Shown piece after piece: positions 1 through 12,338 of a DNA stretch of 64,000 nucleotides (positions are counted from its first letter, which is position 1; each line of letters begins with the position of its first letter). The stretch lies in the NCBI GenBank assembly GCA_036435485.1, contig CM071596.1, positions 62,297,001 to 62,361,000 on the forward strand, written 5' to 3'. Source of the stretch: Saposhnikovia divaricata (taxonomy: Eukaryota; Streptophyta; Magnoliopsida; Apiales; Apiaceae). Made by a program: the position numbers and the translations under genes. Under the pieces are notes generated by a model, which ran no database searches, was not told the DNA's origin, and worked only from the letters and a program-made list of their open reading frames with translations.

Positions 1-2478
1 TAGATAATCCGTTTGGGATAATTAATAATTATTTAAATAATATCATCAAAGGGATTTTTAATCCGAAGATATCCAATTTATATTTATTGGAATATTTTTA
101 AATCGATTGTACATCATATATCATCTCCGGTAACTTCCGGGTTTTTATGTCCATATCCGGACGAAATATCTCAGACTCCCTTACTTAAGAAAAGGGTATT
201 ATTGTACCCTACTTGAGGATCTTAACACATCATCGTATGCATGTATAAGTATTATGAATACGTACTTACTTAACAGGTTTATATATCTTCGTAAATAAAC
301 CATACATCTTAAGCTGATTCGAAAAATACTTTTAAGGAGTTCATAACAGTTATATCACAACAACAGTTTATAAAGTACTTGAAGTTCAAGTTTCGAAAAC
401 TTGCCTGATCGTGTCGGAATAATCTGGGCTCTGGTTTTAATGTGATGATCTATAACAACCAATGAGGATTGGTTAGTTCGTTAAACGATCCCGTCGAATC
501 GACTATTCACATAAAGACACAACTTCGTAATGATACATCCTTACTACACATTTGGCTTATTATAAGTCCATGATATCCTTTAACCACTTTCGATAATTAT
601 TGGTTTCGTAACGACTTTCTCTAGGGGTCATTTTCAACGAAGCTAAAGTTCGTCTCGTATCGTCCCCCAAAAGGGTTTTTCACTTGCGCAACTTTGATTC
701 GAAAAATTCTATAAATCGAAAAATAAACTTTTTCATGAAATTCTTTTTCTCACTTCTTCTTAACTTTCCAAAAGATTTTTCTTCCAAATTTCATAATTAA
801 GAACATCTTTTTGATAGCTCAATTGTTGCTCTAAACATAGCTTCTTTCTGCAGTGGTTTCTCATGCGCATTCTTGATTTAAACATTTCTATAAAATCGAA
901 AATTTCGTATTTGTATTCCAAATTTTTATGGATCTTAACCACTGACCAGGTTACTCCTCATAAAATTTTCATAATCAAAAACCATTTTTTAAGGGCTCGT
1001 TTGGCTTTGTAAAGTCAGTCCATTTTAATGATTCGTCCGTTTTAACCGATTTCACTAAAACGAGCATATCTCTTAAACCGTAAATCGTAATCACATGATC
1101 TTGGTGTCAAAACAAACTACAAAACAAGTCCTATTGGTTTATGGCCAAAAACTTGCCAAGAAAACATTTGTTCAATTCGGCATTAATTGTTCAAAAGACC
1201 TAATGAAAATTCGACATTATAACGGCTATAAACCGAACATTTCCAAATTTCATGAACTCCATCTAGCCACTTAATGCAACCAAACAACATCAAAATCATA
1301 TAACCATCATCAAAGGTCTCTAAGACCAGTGGTAACATCCATTATCACCATCCAATATTTACACATCATTAAAGAGTTTATAACTTTAAAAACCACTTAA
1401 ACATGTCCAATCTTACATCCAACTTCCATATTAACTTAAAAACATAGAAACTTAATATGGGTGTGAGAATTTATACCTTCCTTGGAGTCTTAACAACCTT
1501 GTCCAAGCTTAATATACCTCAAGAACACCTTATATAGCCTTAACAAACTTTAACCTTCAAGATCCAAACAAGAGTTCATCTTGAGTTTACTATTCATCAT
1601 GAACTTTGCCTAATTCTTTCACCATGCTAAACACAAAATTAAATCATGGGATTTTGAAAATACCTTAGTTATATTGTGTAGGGGATGTGGTAAAATTTTC
1701 ATGAATTAAGAGGGAGTGGAGGTTGGGTTTTGATTTTTCTTTTCTTCCTTGCTCTTGTTGGTGCCGAATGGAAAGAAAAGGGGGGAGAGTTTTTTTTTTT
1801 TTTTTGCCTTGGCTAGCTTTTATAGTTGAATGGTATAAAGTTATAACATGTATCTCATCCTATATTTGCTGCATTCTTTTGTCAAAGAAGAGCCATACCT
1901 TGCGTCCACATTCAACCCATAAAGCTACTTTATGCCATTTTTGGTGGAACTTGCTTCCAAAGTGAATAGTCTCTAGTTTGGTTGGTTTAGTTGGCTTGTA
2001 AGTGAGTTGGTTTGCATGGAATTACATGGAGCTTGCATGGATAGCTACTTGCATGGGATTTACATGGCTTCTTGCCATCTTCATCATTTTCCAATATTTA
2101 TTCATTAATTTTCATGCTAATCTTCAATAATCCTTAAAATGTTTTTGGTGTAAAAACTCTTTCAAGTAACCTTCCAACATTTTAATTTCCTTATCCTAGT
2201 ACCTTGGTTGCATGTCATTTTCAAATTATATAACCCTTGGGCTTGTCATAGTACTCGTATTTATCGATATCTCATAAAACGTAGGTCGTAGGTGAAGTAG
2301 GATTCTTCGAATTCCGACGACTTTTACATACACTTATTTCGCTTAAGAAATCATAATATGAACTCAAATCTTAAATATTCATCATTCATAAGTGGTGGTT
2401 AGGATCATATCTCTTAAATAGTGAAATTACTATTCATTCATGTCATTTTACAATAGTACAAAAATCAGGGTTCTTACA
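1..2478 (-). repeat. LTR of a Gypsy-like retrotransposon, truncated by the window edge
   Basis: Read on the minus strand, the region begins at 2478 with TGTAAGAACCCTGATTTTTG, a typical start of long plant Gypsy LTRs, and runs without coding potential to position 1. It is AT-rich and contains stretches typical of long chromovirus (Tekay-like) LTRs. No primer-binding site or internal coding region is visible, so the inner LTR end lies outside the window. It could be a solo LTR or the 5' LTR of a minus-strand element. The lineage is inferred from general appearance only. Confidence 0.5.
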
Positions 2479-2852
2479 ACACTGCTGCGAATTACAAAGT
2501 TTGATAAAAGAAACCTAAAGATTTTTCTCAATCAGCTAAGTGTTTCTCTATATCTCACTATGCTACTTATACAGTCTATTTATACTGCATGAAGATGAGC
2601 ATAATACGCAAAATGGGAATACATTTTTGGTATTACTTATCACACGCACATGCTTGAAGGTTTACCATTTTTGGAAATATCTTGAAAGTATTCTCTTCTT
2701 GATTTGGACAATTCCAGCATGCTTCAAGTTCGTGAATGTTGCTTTCTTCACAAGTTACTAAGTTCTTGTATTGACTTAGCTTCTAAGCCCACGTGATGCT
2801 TTATGAAAAAGGTGTTGTTTGATTGATTCTTCATTCTTGAAAATTTACTTTA
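2479..2852. other. Intergenic spacer, nothing recognised
   Basis: AT-rich sequence with only short ORFs and no recognisable domain. It may be part of an older decayed element into which the next MITE inserted. Confidence 0.4.
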
Positions 2853-3269
2853 GCCCCTGTTTGGTTGGAGGAGAATAAGGGGGGGGGGAGGGGGGGTCTG
2901 AAAATTAAAATCATGTTTGGTTCAAAATTTTGGAGGGGAGGTAAGGGGATGGGAGGGAATCAAAACATCATTTTTGTTCAATTTTGTCTCCCTCCTATTT
3001 GGGGTTTTTTGGAGGGGGAATATTTTCATTACAAAAATGCCCTTACATAATTGTATATACCCTTACATAATCTTTTTGCATATATGAAGGTTATAAATGT
3101 AATTTACTCATAAAACCCTCCACTCCCCTCCTGTACCAAACAAAAAATGATTCCCCTCCCTTCCCCTCATGTGAATCAAACATAAATATTATTAAAACCC
3201 CCCTTTCCAACCCCTCCCCTCCTTTAAAACCCCTCCCCTCCCTTCCCCTCTCTTGAACCAAACATAGCC
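2853..3269. mobile_element. MITE with TTA target duplication (Harbinger-like)
   Basis: A 417-bp element with imperfect terminal inverted repeats. The left end is GCCCCTGTTTGGTTGGAGGA and the right end, on the other strand, is GGCTATGTTTGGTTCAAGAG. It is flanked by TTA at 2850-2852 and 3270-3272, the usual 3-bp duplication of PIF/Harbinger elements. The left half is extremely G-rich and the right half C-rich, so the whole unit can fold on itself. It has no coding capacity. Confidence 0.7.
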
Positions 3270-3272
3270 TTA

Positions 3273-4724
3273 GCTAAAGATATGAATATCAAGTCAGTCA
3301 ATAAGCTTTTCTGCTTATCAAACTATCCTTGAACTTCTCAGACAAACAGAGTAATCCTTATGCACTTATCGAGTTATCCTTAAAGTTCTTCAGTTAAAAG
3401 GTCATCTTCTTTTGAGGTTGCTTCCACTCTTATTCGTGCCTTTGAAACTGGATAAACAGTGATTGATTTCACATTTCATTTGTAAAAGTTTGAGCCTTCG
3501 AATATATACATTTTGCCCCCTACTCTTTACATTCTTTGTGTAATTGACCGATGTTTATAAGTCATGGGTTGCAGTGATTCTGGGTCTGTTCTTCATTTGA
3601 TATGCTCCAATAGAGAACTCCGGTACAACTCCTTCAATCAAGAGATCTCGAATGAGTATGTTTCTGGACTTCTTGAATTGCGTCAAAATATAGCACATAT
3701 GGTATGCAAATTGATTGTTGGGAGAGAGAGAAAAAACATTGAAGTCAGATTTCAAAAAAAGCCTACCGATTTATGGAAAAAATCAAATTAGAAACGAAGG
3801 GATTATGTATTGGAGGTTGTATTTTAATTGTGTGTGATGCTTCTAGGGGGGCCATTAGACTAGATTAATTTAAGGGTTTAGATAAAATAGAGGTAGAGAT
3901 TTTTTAGTTTTCATTTTAATTTTGGTTTCTATTTGATAACTTGCATATGTATATATATTACTATTTTAAACTAAAATCAATCAAGATTTACAAATATATA
4001 ATATTAACTAATTTATCACTCATTTGATTTACAATTAATCATAATTACATTATTATAAGTTACAGATTATTTTTCATAAATATATATATTATAGCCAATC
4101 AGAATTTACCACTAAAATTAAAACAATCATATAATTCACATCCTAATTTACTTATCGTGGTTCCTTAACAATTTCATTTTAAATACAAAAACTATTTAAT
4201 TGAAAAAATATATATTAATACATGAGTCTATTTTATCCAAAATTGATACTATTTTAATATCTACACTCTAAATCTAAAATAATAAGGTATAATCAAATTT
4301 TAATAAATCTGTTAAAAAATTGTTGAAAATTAAAAAAAAATCGCCACACTATTCTAAATACGCAATCAAAATTTAAGTTATTTAAACTTTTAAATAAATC
4401 AGTCATGCAAAAAGCTATAATCAACGAATTAAAATTTTAAAATGAGTTTTAAACCAATTATCTTTTGACATTTTACATAAGAGTATTTTTTAATTATGCA
4501 ATAACTAATGGGACAAAAAAATTGACATAACAATATATTTGAACCTGAAATTTTAAAGATTGTGTATTCAATTACTTTCTTTAAGATTTTTTATCATCAC
4601 CTTGTTCTCGCCTAGAATACACACTTAAATCGACCCTTTTGTGTCTAGTGAATTTTCATAGTGCGAAAGAAAAGTGAAAATTTAACTAGATTGTATTCAA
4701 TCCCTTCTACAATCTAGGTTGCAT
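3273..4724. other. AT-rich intergenic region
   Basis: No gene is supported. Two ORFs of 66 and 75 codons overlap on opposite strands at 3555-3791 without any recognisable family. The stretch 3900-4560 is very AT-rich. Confidence 0.5.
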
Positions 4725-4867
4725 TGTTGGGACTTAACAGTATTTCTAAGACATATTGGACCAACATATTCATACCTAGCCCAGCCTATCCTCCTATAAC
4801 CACATAACTCGAGCCTATAACGTTATTGGGCTTTAAATCAAATCCAAGGTGGATTTTGGGCACAACA
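4725..4867 (-). repeat. Possible 143-bp LTR-type fragment
   Basis: On the minus strand this starts TGTTGTGCCCAAAAT and ends CCCAACA. The start matches the first 15 bases of the LTRs at 42956 and 59000, and weaker similarity continues beyond. It abuts the broken MATE gene exactly where homology to that gene begins. No target duplication was found, so it may be a deletion remnant rather than a complete unit. Confidence 0.35.
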
Positions 4868-5171
4868 GAGGCGTATGAGGATATATCTACAGGGATATAT
4901 CTACAAATGAAGATGAAGTTGTGAGGTATATAGCCACAGTGCTTCCGGTGTTTGCCTTATCCAATGGATGGAATGCAAAGTGTACTCTCAGGTTGGATCT
5001 AGCTTCTAAATCATAGAACTAGAGTCCTGCTTAAACCATGTTGAGATAATGCATTTGATTGAATGTTATATCATGATATATAAACTCTATTCCAAGTAAT
5101 GTCCCCCATTTGATATCCATTCTCTCATGTCTCCTGGTAAGAAGAGTTTGCGGTTTTAGTCTCGGTGGAGG

Positions 5172-5506
5172 CAGTGGCGGAGCTAGCCTCCCACACAAGT
5201 GAGGGCCAGTTTTTTCTCCCGAATACAAATATTATAATGAATTATATTTGCATATGAAATGTAACTCAGCTTCACCAAATTTTATAGCAAGACTACTTCA
5301 ACCGTTCAACCAATGACCCTATACAAGGATCGACCAGTGTGTGTAAAGGAGATAGATTCACTCAATTCCTATATATCTATCAGAATTTTAGATATGACCT
5401 GGTCCCTTTATTTCTACAAACACTGAAGATACATCGATATATAGTAGAAAGTAAATTGTCTAGTGGGGTCCAATGACCCTACTTGACCACCCTGCATCCG
5501 CCCCTG
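5172..5506. mobile_element. hAT-type MITE inside the pseudogene intron
   Basis: A 335-bp element with inverted ends CAGTGGCGGAGCTAGCC on the left and CAGGGGCGGATGCAGGG read inward from the right. It is flanked by near-identical 8-bp duplications, GGTGGAGG at 5164-5171 and GGTGCAGG at 5507-5514. The 8-bp duplication and CAG..CTG ends fit the hAT superfamily. The matching intron of the intact MATE gene (near 11544) has the empty site, so insertion came after the duplication or on that copy only. Confidence 0.78.
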
Positions 5507-5828
5507 GGTGCAGGCATGAGTGTGTGTCGATCTAAATATTTGCAGAAGATTGTTCCAAGAACAAATATAACTTGCTCTCTCACTAGCTTAAGGGATTCCA
5601 AACCTACATGTTGAAATTTGGATGAAAGAGTTGAGGACAGAGTCTAAGATTTTGTCAGCAACTCAAGATTTTTGTTTGCTTGATGTAGATCCTTTTTTGT
5701 TTTATATGACTTGAGATTTGAGAATCGATTAGGTGCTACAAGAGGATGTGCTATGTAGAAGGTGGTGTATATGTGAATCTACCAGTTTATTACATAATTG
5801 GCCTTCCACTTGCAATTCTTTTGACTTT

Positions 5829-7746
5829 TGTTGGGTGGTGTCAACCCAAGTACCACATCGAGGAGATAAGAGATAATTCTCTTGTATATAGAGCAGCCAG
5901 TTAACTCCATTAGTATGAGGCCTTTTGGGAGTGACCCAAAAACAAATCCGTGCGGGCTCGGCCCAAAAGCGAACAATATCATACTATTGTGGAGTTATGG
6001 CTTGCTCACGGCCCAACACGTGGTATCAGAGCCCATGGTTCGGTAATTGGATCTTGGGGGTAATGGGCCGTAGGTGTTCGATGTGGGAGGTTCCCCTCGG
6101 TGGCGATTGGAGATCTGTTGGGTTCCTTGTGTCAAAAGTCTTCCTGAAAGGTGTTCAGGTGGCGGGTTCTGCGAGGTGAATCGTAGCGGTGCAAGATGTA
6201 GACAGATTAATCGCAGTTGCAAGACCACGGGTTATGTGGTTCTTGGTTTGAGGGGAGGATTGTTGGGTGTGTTGGGTTTCAACCCAATATGATGTTATGG
6301 GTTTGGGTAGGTAATTAGATACCAAGTATGATTAGAATTTGGTAGATAATTAGAAACCTAATATGATTATGCTTGTATGGTAACTTGGTGGCTAAGTTTG
6401 TGATGGCTATATATACATAGTCATATTGTATTTGTTTGATGTGTGAAATCTTAAGAGATGTAGTCTTAAGTATTGTTTGGGAGATGCTTGAGCATTGTTG
6501 TCTCAAGTATCGGGGCTGCGACACCGTTAAGGTGTTATTGTTTTGATGTATTATTGATTATTGATTGAATTAATAATACAAGTTTGGGACGTGGATGTTT
6601 TCCCGTCAAGTATTTGTGTGTTTTTTGTTTCGCGCTTTGGTGAATCTTGTCAACTAATTGATTGGTTATGTGTGTGTTTTGCATTGGAGTTTGTGAATCT
6701 CGGATTGTGTAAGTCCCCTAACCTAACAAGTGGTATCAAAGAGTCAAGGTTCGGGTTCATGATGGATGAGGTTAAGGGAAAGTTCGAGGTTCAATTGATC
6801 TGACAGAGTACAATGAAGGATTTGCTGACAAGGAGATTGCTGCTAAAGCGGGAAGAGACAAAGTTACGTGCGGTTTGACGGTTGGCTTGCACCGTGGATC
6901 AATCCTGTGTTCGGACTCGAGATGGAAGAAGATGGAAGAGGTCATCGAAATTGTTTCAATGGTCTAATCAACCAGGTGAACTATTTTGATGATACTAGTG
7001 ATTTTCTTCAGGAGGCCGAAGGATTGTGAAAGCAAGGATCGGGTGACTCAACATGTGGAAGAGCACTCGTGGTGGTTGATGCACGTGATTTTGTAGATGG
7101 AAACATCGTTATGGTGAAGAACGATGGGTTTGGAGGGTTACTAAATGGGTTTTAGCAACACTCAATGATCGGAAGAGCAAGATGAGTATATTCTTGTTTG
7201 AGGGGAGGCGTTGGTGAATGGACGTCAATGGCTTGATACCACTTGTTGAGTATACAACAACGAAAGCAAAAACCCAAAGCGAATAAACATGAACAAGAAA
7301 ATAAACGACAATCACACAAGACAAAGATTTACGTGGTTCGGAAATTCCTACTCCACAAGCCGCACTAATTTTGTATTGATCTCTCACATTGTGTTGTGTT
7401 GTTGTTACAATTACATGAGTATTTATAAGAGAAGAAACTGGGTCAACCAATCAGAGTTTAATTCTGAAATTCCTAACTCTAATCCTAACTCTAATTAGAG
7501 TCCAATTCAGGAATTCCTAACTCAAATCAGAATCCAATTCTGAAACCTGATAGACTCCACACACCCAACAGGGTGGTGTCAACCCAAGTACCACATCGAG
7601 GAGATAAGAGATAATTCTCTTGTATATAGAGCAGCCAGTTAACTCCATTAGTATGGGAGTGACCCAAAAACAAATCCGTGCGGGCTCGGCCCAAAAACGG
7701 ACAATATCATACTATTGTGGAGTTATGGCTTGCTCACGGCCCAACA
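5829..7746 (+). mobile_element. TRIM-type miniature LTR retrotransposon
   Basis: The 5' LTR is 5829-6018 (TGTTGGG...CCCAACA). A primer-binding site, TGGTATCAGAGC (6021-6032), fits initiator Met-tRNA. The internal region is only about 240 bp and ends with the purine tract TTTGAGGGGAGGAT (6247-6260). The 3' LTR starts at 6261 but is split by a second insertion after 9 bases and resumes at 7571, ending at 7746. The host duplication ACTTT flanks the whole (5824-5828 and 7747-7751). There is no coding region, so it must have been moved by proteins from other elements. The 5' LTR carries about 10 extra bases relative to the 3' LTR. Confidence 0.88.
6270..7570. mobile_element. Chimeric insertion bounded by two unrelated LTRs in opposite orientation
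   Basis: Inserted in the 3' LTR of the surrounding TRIM with duplication GGGTG (6265-6269 and 7571-7575). The left part, 6270-6728, looks like a plus-strand LTR (TGTTGGG...CCTAACA) followed by TGGTATCAAAGAG at 6731. The right part, 7244-7570, is a different LTR in minus orientation, with TGGTATCAAGCC read on the minus strand just inside it (7231-7242). The roughly 515 bp between them contain no gene but do contain a purine tract, TTTGAGGGGAGGCG (7197-7210). By eye the two LTRs share only their TGTTGGG termini. A normal element should have identical direct LTRs. Confidence 0.7.
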
Positions 7747-8097
7747 ACTTTTGTACAACATCAAAATGGAAAGGTAACAATTACTACACAAAGCTGTTGG
7801 TTAATTTAAATCCGACTCTGGATTTCACGCGGGTTGTCACATGCATACAGTGCCTATGGACTGGAATTATGGGAGGAAGCATTACAAGAATTTTCAATTT
7901 TAATAACAGAAAATTCCGTTCGCAAAGCAAGTTAATTAACTAACTTTGCTCGCTGCGTGATTATACTTTTTCAGGCCAAAAAAGCGATAGACTTGGTGCA
8001 TGGTTACAAAATCCCGGGAGACAATGTATATTGTTCTAAGCCTGTGGTATCTTCCATTAAATTTCTAGATTGTGGCAAGCTTGAAGTGAAGGTCTAG

Positions 8098-8895
8098 TAA
8101 TGAATCGAGAATCTGCGACTATTGTAGATTGCAGCATCATGAAAGCTTATACTGATGGGCTAGTACTGAAGGAGAGAGAGGAATCTGTGTGGAGAGTTTT
8201 CGGAGAATGGGATCCTCCAACAAATATGAAAAACCAAAATACAGTTTTGTAAATATAAAATAGGGGATTTCATGTGTTGGAAATGCAAATATTACTTCAG
8301 TTTTCGAAATTATAATGTCGCAAAAATTTTAAAATTTTCTGAATTTTGATATCACGTCACAATTATGAAATCGGTTACAAGAATTCGGAGATGTTCTAAC
8401 TTGACTAACTGTATAGTTACAAGTAAGGTCAGTACAACTCAGAAAGTGGCTGCTGGCCGTTTTCGCAGTATTAACCATCTTTGAACTGGCAATACCCAAG
8501 TGATCATTTTCACGTTTTTCCTTATAACGTAAAATCTGGTCCATTGTTAACATTAAATTTTTTTAGTTAGAAAGAAAAAGATATCTATTAATTATTGTAA
8601 AAGCCTTGCAGTTACATTTTTACAGATATTAAAAATGCATCACGAAGAAGTAAGACATCAGTTCTAAACATGAAAACAGGTATGTTTTAAAATAAACAAT
8701 AGTTTTTGACTAAAAAACATCCATCCAATTCCCAAGTTTAGATACATAACTGTCAATCTATCTTACCGTTATGTATAAAAAACCTGTTGTGGGTATTTGA
8801 TCAATAATAATTTAATAATAACGAATGACAAAAGATCATATACCTTATATGTTGTCAAGTAGATAGACCAGAAACAATTCTAACCACCATAGAAA
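8098..8895 (+). promoter_or_regulatory. Upstream region and putative TATA box of the MATE gene
   Basis: This stretch separates the pseudogene from the intact gene. A TATA-like motif, TATAAAA, lies at 8774-8780, about 115 bases before the start codon, a plausible plant spacing. Otherwise the region is AT-rich and shows no gene. Confidence 0.45.
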
Positions 8896-11800
8896 ATGGA
8901 TGAAGAAGCCGTCCAAGGAGTTCATGAGAATCTCCTTGTTCAACATTATAAAAACGATGATATTGAGCAAGGTGTGAAAAAAAGGTGGCACAACATATCG
9001 GATAGTGCAATAACTGAGCTAAAAACACAAGTTTGTTTAGCAGGTCCTCTTGTTTTAGTTAGTCTTTTGCAGTACAGTTTGCAGACAATCTCGGTTATGT
9101 TCGTCGGACATCTAGGAGAAGTTTATCTCTCAGGTGCATCCATGGCTACTTCGTTTGCCGGTGTTACAGGTTTTAGCTTGATGGTAACCTTTTTTTTTCT
9201 TCTTTGACTTCAATTATTATGGGCCTGGATAACTTCCGGTTATGATCGCTTAGGTATCCGCAAGTTTATGTACTGGTGCATAAGGTGATAAGAATTTCAA
9301 CTCCACGACAACTAGAATACAATGTTAAGTTACCAACGCTAAAGCCTTAAGGCGTTAAAAAGGTTTTGTTAATATGACTAGCGGTGTAGCATGTTTTAGT
9401 GGTAATATCCCCAAGCACTCTTAAATAGATCAATTGGATTTTAAGCTAAAATCTAAGAATGATACTACTCCGGACACTAGCAATTTAGTAGAGCTATTAA
9501 CTTAAACAGACCTTTAAGAGTTTAGTGATGTTGCAGTCTTCGAAACAAGGATAAGTTGGTTTCTCTTCTTTTTTTCTTGCTTGTTGGATATCCCATTGGT
9601 AACTGTTGTACAATAGGTAGGTAGTTATCTATTTTTTTATATTTATAAATGGGAAGTTTATTTGAATAATATTGCTTCTTGTAAGTGACCAAAAATTGTG
9701 ACAAAAACTGCAGTCTTTCAAGATATAGAGTTTTACTGTGAATTAGAGGATCAGACTCAGAACATATTTTCTCTATCATGATCAACATATTACTTTATAG
9801 AATGCACACTAGCTAAACCTTTTAATGTATGTCTCTAGTAAACAAAACAATGTAGAGAGACTATTGATCTTAATATCCCAGTTTATTCATTTTCATTAAG
9901 AAAAATGTCATTTGACACATATTACACAATTTCTAAAGCTGCGAAAGTATTTTATTTCTAATTAGTTGGGAATGGGAAGCGCGCTTGAGACATTTTGTGG
10001 ACAAGCTTATGGAGCAAAAGAGTATCATATGCTTGGTGTACACATGCAGAGAGCCATGCTAGTGCTTATGCTTATTTGCATTCCTATATCAATACTTTGG
10101 AGCTTTACTAGTAATATATTTACGTTCTTGGGACAAGACCCAGAAATATCAGTACAATCTGGAATTTACGCGTGCTGCTTGATACCAGCTATTTTTGCCT
10201 ATGGTCTCCTTCAGTGCCAATTCAGATTCTTACAGACTCAAAACAATATAAAACCTTTGGTAATAAGCACTGCTATTACAAGTTTAGTGCATATTCTAAT
10301 TTGCTGGACCCTGGTTTTCCGCTTTGGCTTTGGATCTAGAGGCGCTGCTATATCAAGTGGGATTTCATACTGGGTTAATGTACTAATTTTAGGAATGTAC
10401 ATCAAGTTCTCATCGACATGTGAGAAAACTTGGACAGGATACTCCATGGAGGGTGTTAAAAACCTTTCCACCTTTCTTTCATTAGGCATTCCTTCATCTC
10501 TTATGCTATGGTGGGTTTGTATCTCCTTTAACTGTCGATATCAATTTTAAATATTCGAGCTATAATAGCAATCTCTAATTATTGATGATTTTATATTTGG
10601 CATACGCAGTTTGGAGTTTTGGTCATATGAGTTTCTTGTTCTCATGTCTGGGCTTCTTCCTAATCCAAAACTAGAGACATCAATGATGTCAATCTGGTAT
10701 GTATTTTTCATTAGTTCATTATCTTTTCATGTGCGCATCACTTTAAAGTTTTTCTTTGATGCACATAGGGACGGATACAAAGGGGGAATGGGGGTATTTC
10801 CGAGGGATTCCTCGATCCGCCAATACATTTAACTGTTAACAAGAAAAGTTAATTTCATCACATTGATTAATTTCATCACCAGGACAGTACTACTATACTT
10901 CTATCTAAAACAGACCCCAATGTTAATTGTCAGTAAATTGTATTAATTTTATCTGTTATTATTGAATTTTCAGCCTGAACACATGTTCAGTGTTCTTCAG
11001 AATCCCATATGGTTTTGGCAGTGCAGTAAGGTAAGGGACTGGAAAACGATTCAATTGTTGTCTAATTTTATACAATCAGCATGCTCTTTCTGAAAACGTA
11101 CTGATTATTAATTCACATGCTTTGCGAAAAGCACAAGAGTTTCAAATGAACTGGGGGCAGGGAATCCCGGGGCAGCAAAGCTTGCAGTGCAGGTAGTTCT
11201 ATTCATGGCTGTTGTGGAGGGCATGTTGGTTGCCTCTGCTTTAGTTTCGGTTCGAGGCGTATGGGGATATATCTACACAAATGAAGAGGAAGTTGTGAAG
11301 TATATAGCTACAGTGCTTCCGGTGCTTGCCGTATCCAATTTCATGGATGGAATGCAAGGTGTACTCTCAGGTTAGGGCTAGCTTCTCACTGATTAAACTA
11401 AAGTTTTGCTCAAACCTTATCGAAATAGTGCATTTTATTGAATTTTTTAACATAAAATATAAAGTAAATTCCTGGTAATGTGCCCCAATGGACATCTGCA
11501 TCCTTTCTCTTTTGGTGACGAGAGGTTGATGGTTTGAGTATCGGTGGAGGCCTAGAGGCATGAGCGTGTGAGTATTTAAAATTTATCAATTCACTGTTTC
11601 AGAAAAAAAAAAATATAAACTTGCTCTCTTGCTGTATTAGTAGCTAGATGTCTGTACTAGTGGCTTAAGATCTTAACCTACATTTCGAACTTTGGATGTA
11701 AGAGTTGAAGTCAGAGGCTAAGTTTTTGCCAGCAACTCAGCATTTATAATTTGTTACCACTAGTTCCTTTCTTTTATATATGTTCTATGACTTATGTGAT

Positions 11801-12338
11801 TTTTGAATTAATTAGGTGCTACAAGAGGATGTGCTATGCAGAAGGTTGGTGTATATGTGAATCTAGGAACATATTACCTGATTGGCCTTCCACTTGCGAT
11901 TTTCTTGACTTTTGTACTGCATCAGAATGGAAAGGTAACAATTTACTAGACAAAGCTCTTAGTTCTTGATTTAAATTAGACTCTGGATTTCACGCGGGTT
12001 GTCACATTTATACAGGGCCTGTGGACTGGAATTATAGGAGGAAGCAGTCTTCAAGCTGTAATACTCTTAGTGTTTATCTTGCGCATAGACTGGAAGCAAC
12101 AAGTAAATTTATACCCTTTCGTTTACCTTGTTATAATGAATATCTCCGATGTCAAAATATCGTATTAGTTTCACGATAACTAAACTTGCTCGTTGTTGCG
12201 TGATTGTACATATTCTTTCAGGCAAAAAAAGCTATGGACTTGGTGTTTGGTTCCAATATCCAGGGAGGTAATGTAAAGTGCTGTCAGCCTAGGGAATCTT
12301 CCATCACATTTCTGGATATAGAAGTGAATGCCCAGTGA
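8896..12338 (+). CDS. MATE efflux family protein (DETOXIFICATION-like transporter)
   Basis: Eight exons with GT-AG borders: 8896-9183, 9966-10510, 10610-10696, 10974-11030, 11138-11370, 11816-11934, 12017-12102, 12222-12338. The product is about 510 residues, the usual size for plant DTX proteins, with twelve expected membrane helices and a hydrophilic N-terminus. Family signatures include ALETFCGQAYGA near the start of exon 2, GLLPNPKLETS in exon 3 and the helix after GATRGCAMQKVGVYVN in exon 6. Such proteins export organic cations or secondary metabolites across the plasma membrane or tonoplast, driven by proton or sodium gradients. The substrate cannot be told from sequence. The ATG at 8896 is the first in frame ahead of the first helix. 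By strict coordinate count exon 7 is 86 bases where 87 would keep the frame, so one base near 12060 should be verified. If the base is truly absent the C-terminus is frameshifted. Confidence 0.9.

Larger units (their letters stand above)
4868..8097 (+). pseudogene. Truncated tandem copy of the MATE transporter gene
   Basis: Sequence matching exons 5 to 8 and the introns of the intact gene at 8896-12338, in the same order and strand. The end of exon 5 is at 4868-4992, with a small internal duplication and a short deletion. Exon 6 starts at 5733 and carries a premature TAG at 5756-5758 where the intact gene has CAG. Exon 6 is split by a retroelement at 5829-7746 and resumes at 7752. Exon 7 (from about 7857) is cut short. 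Exon 8 is still open at 7975-8097. Exons 1-4 are missing. The copy lies directly upstream of the intact gene, so a tandem duplication followed by decay is the simplest history. It cannot encode a transporter. Confidence 0.88.

Noticed and set aside
3555..3791. Overlapping ORFs on both strands
   Set aside because: No family, no splice or promoter context; chance is sufficient.
6021..6032. tRNA-like sequence TGGTATCAGAGC
   Set aside because: It is a primer-binding site complementary to Met-tRNA and not a tRNA gene; no cloverleaf surrounds it.
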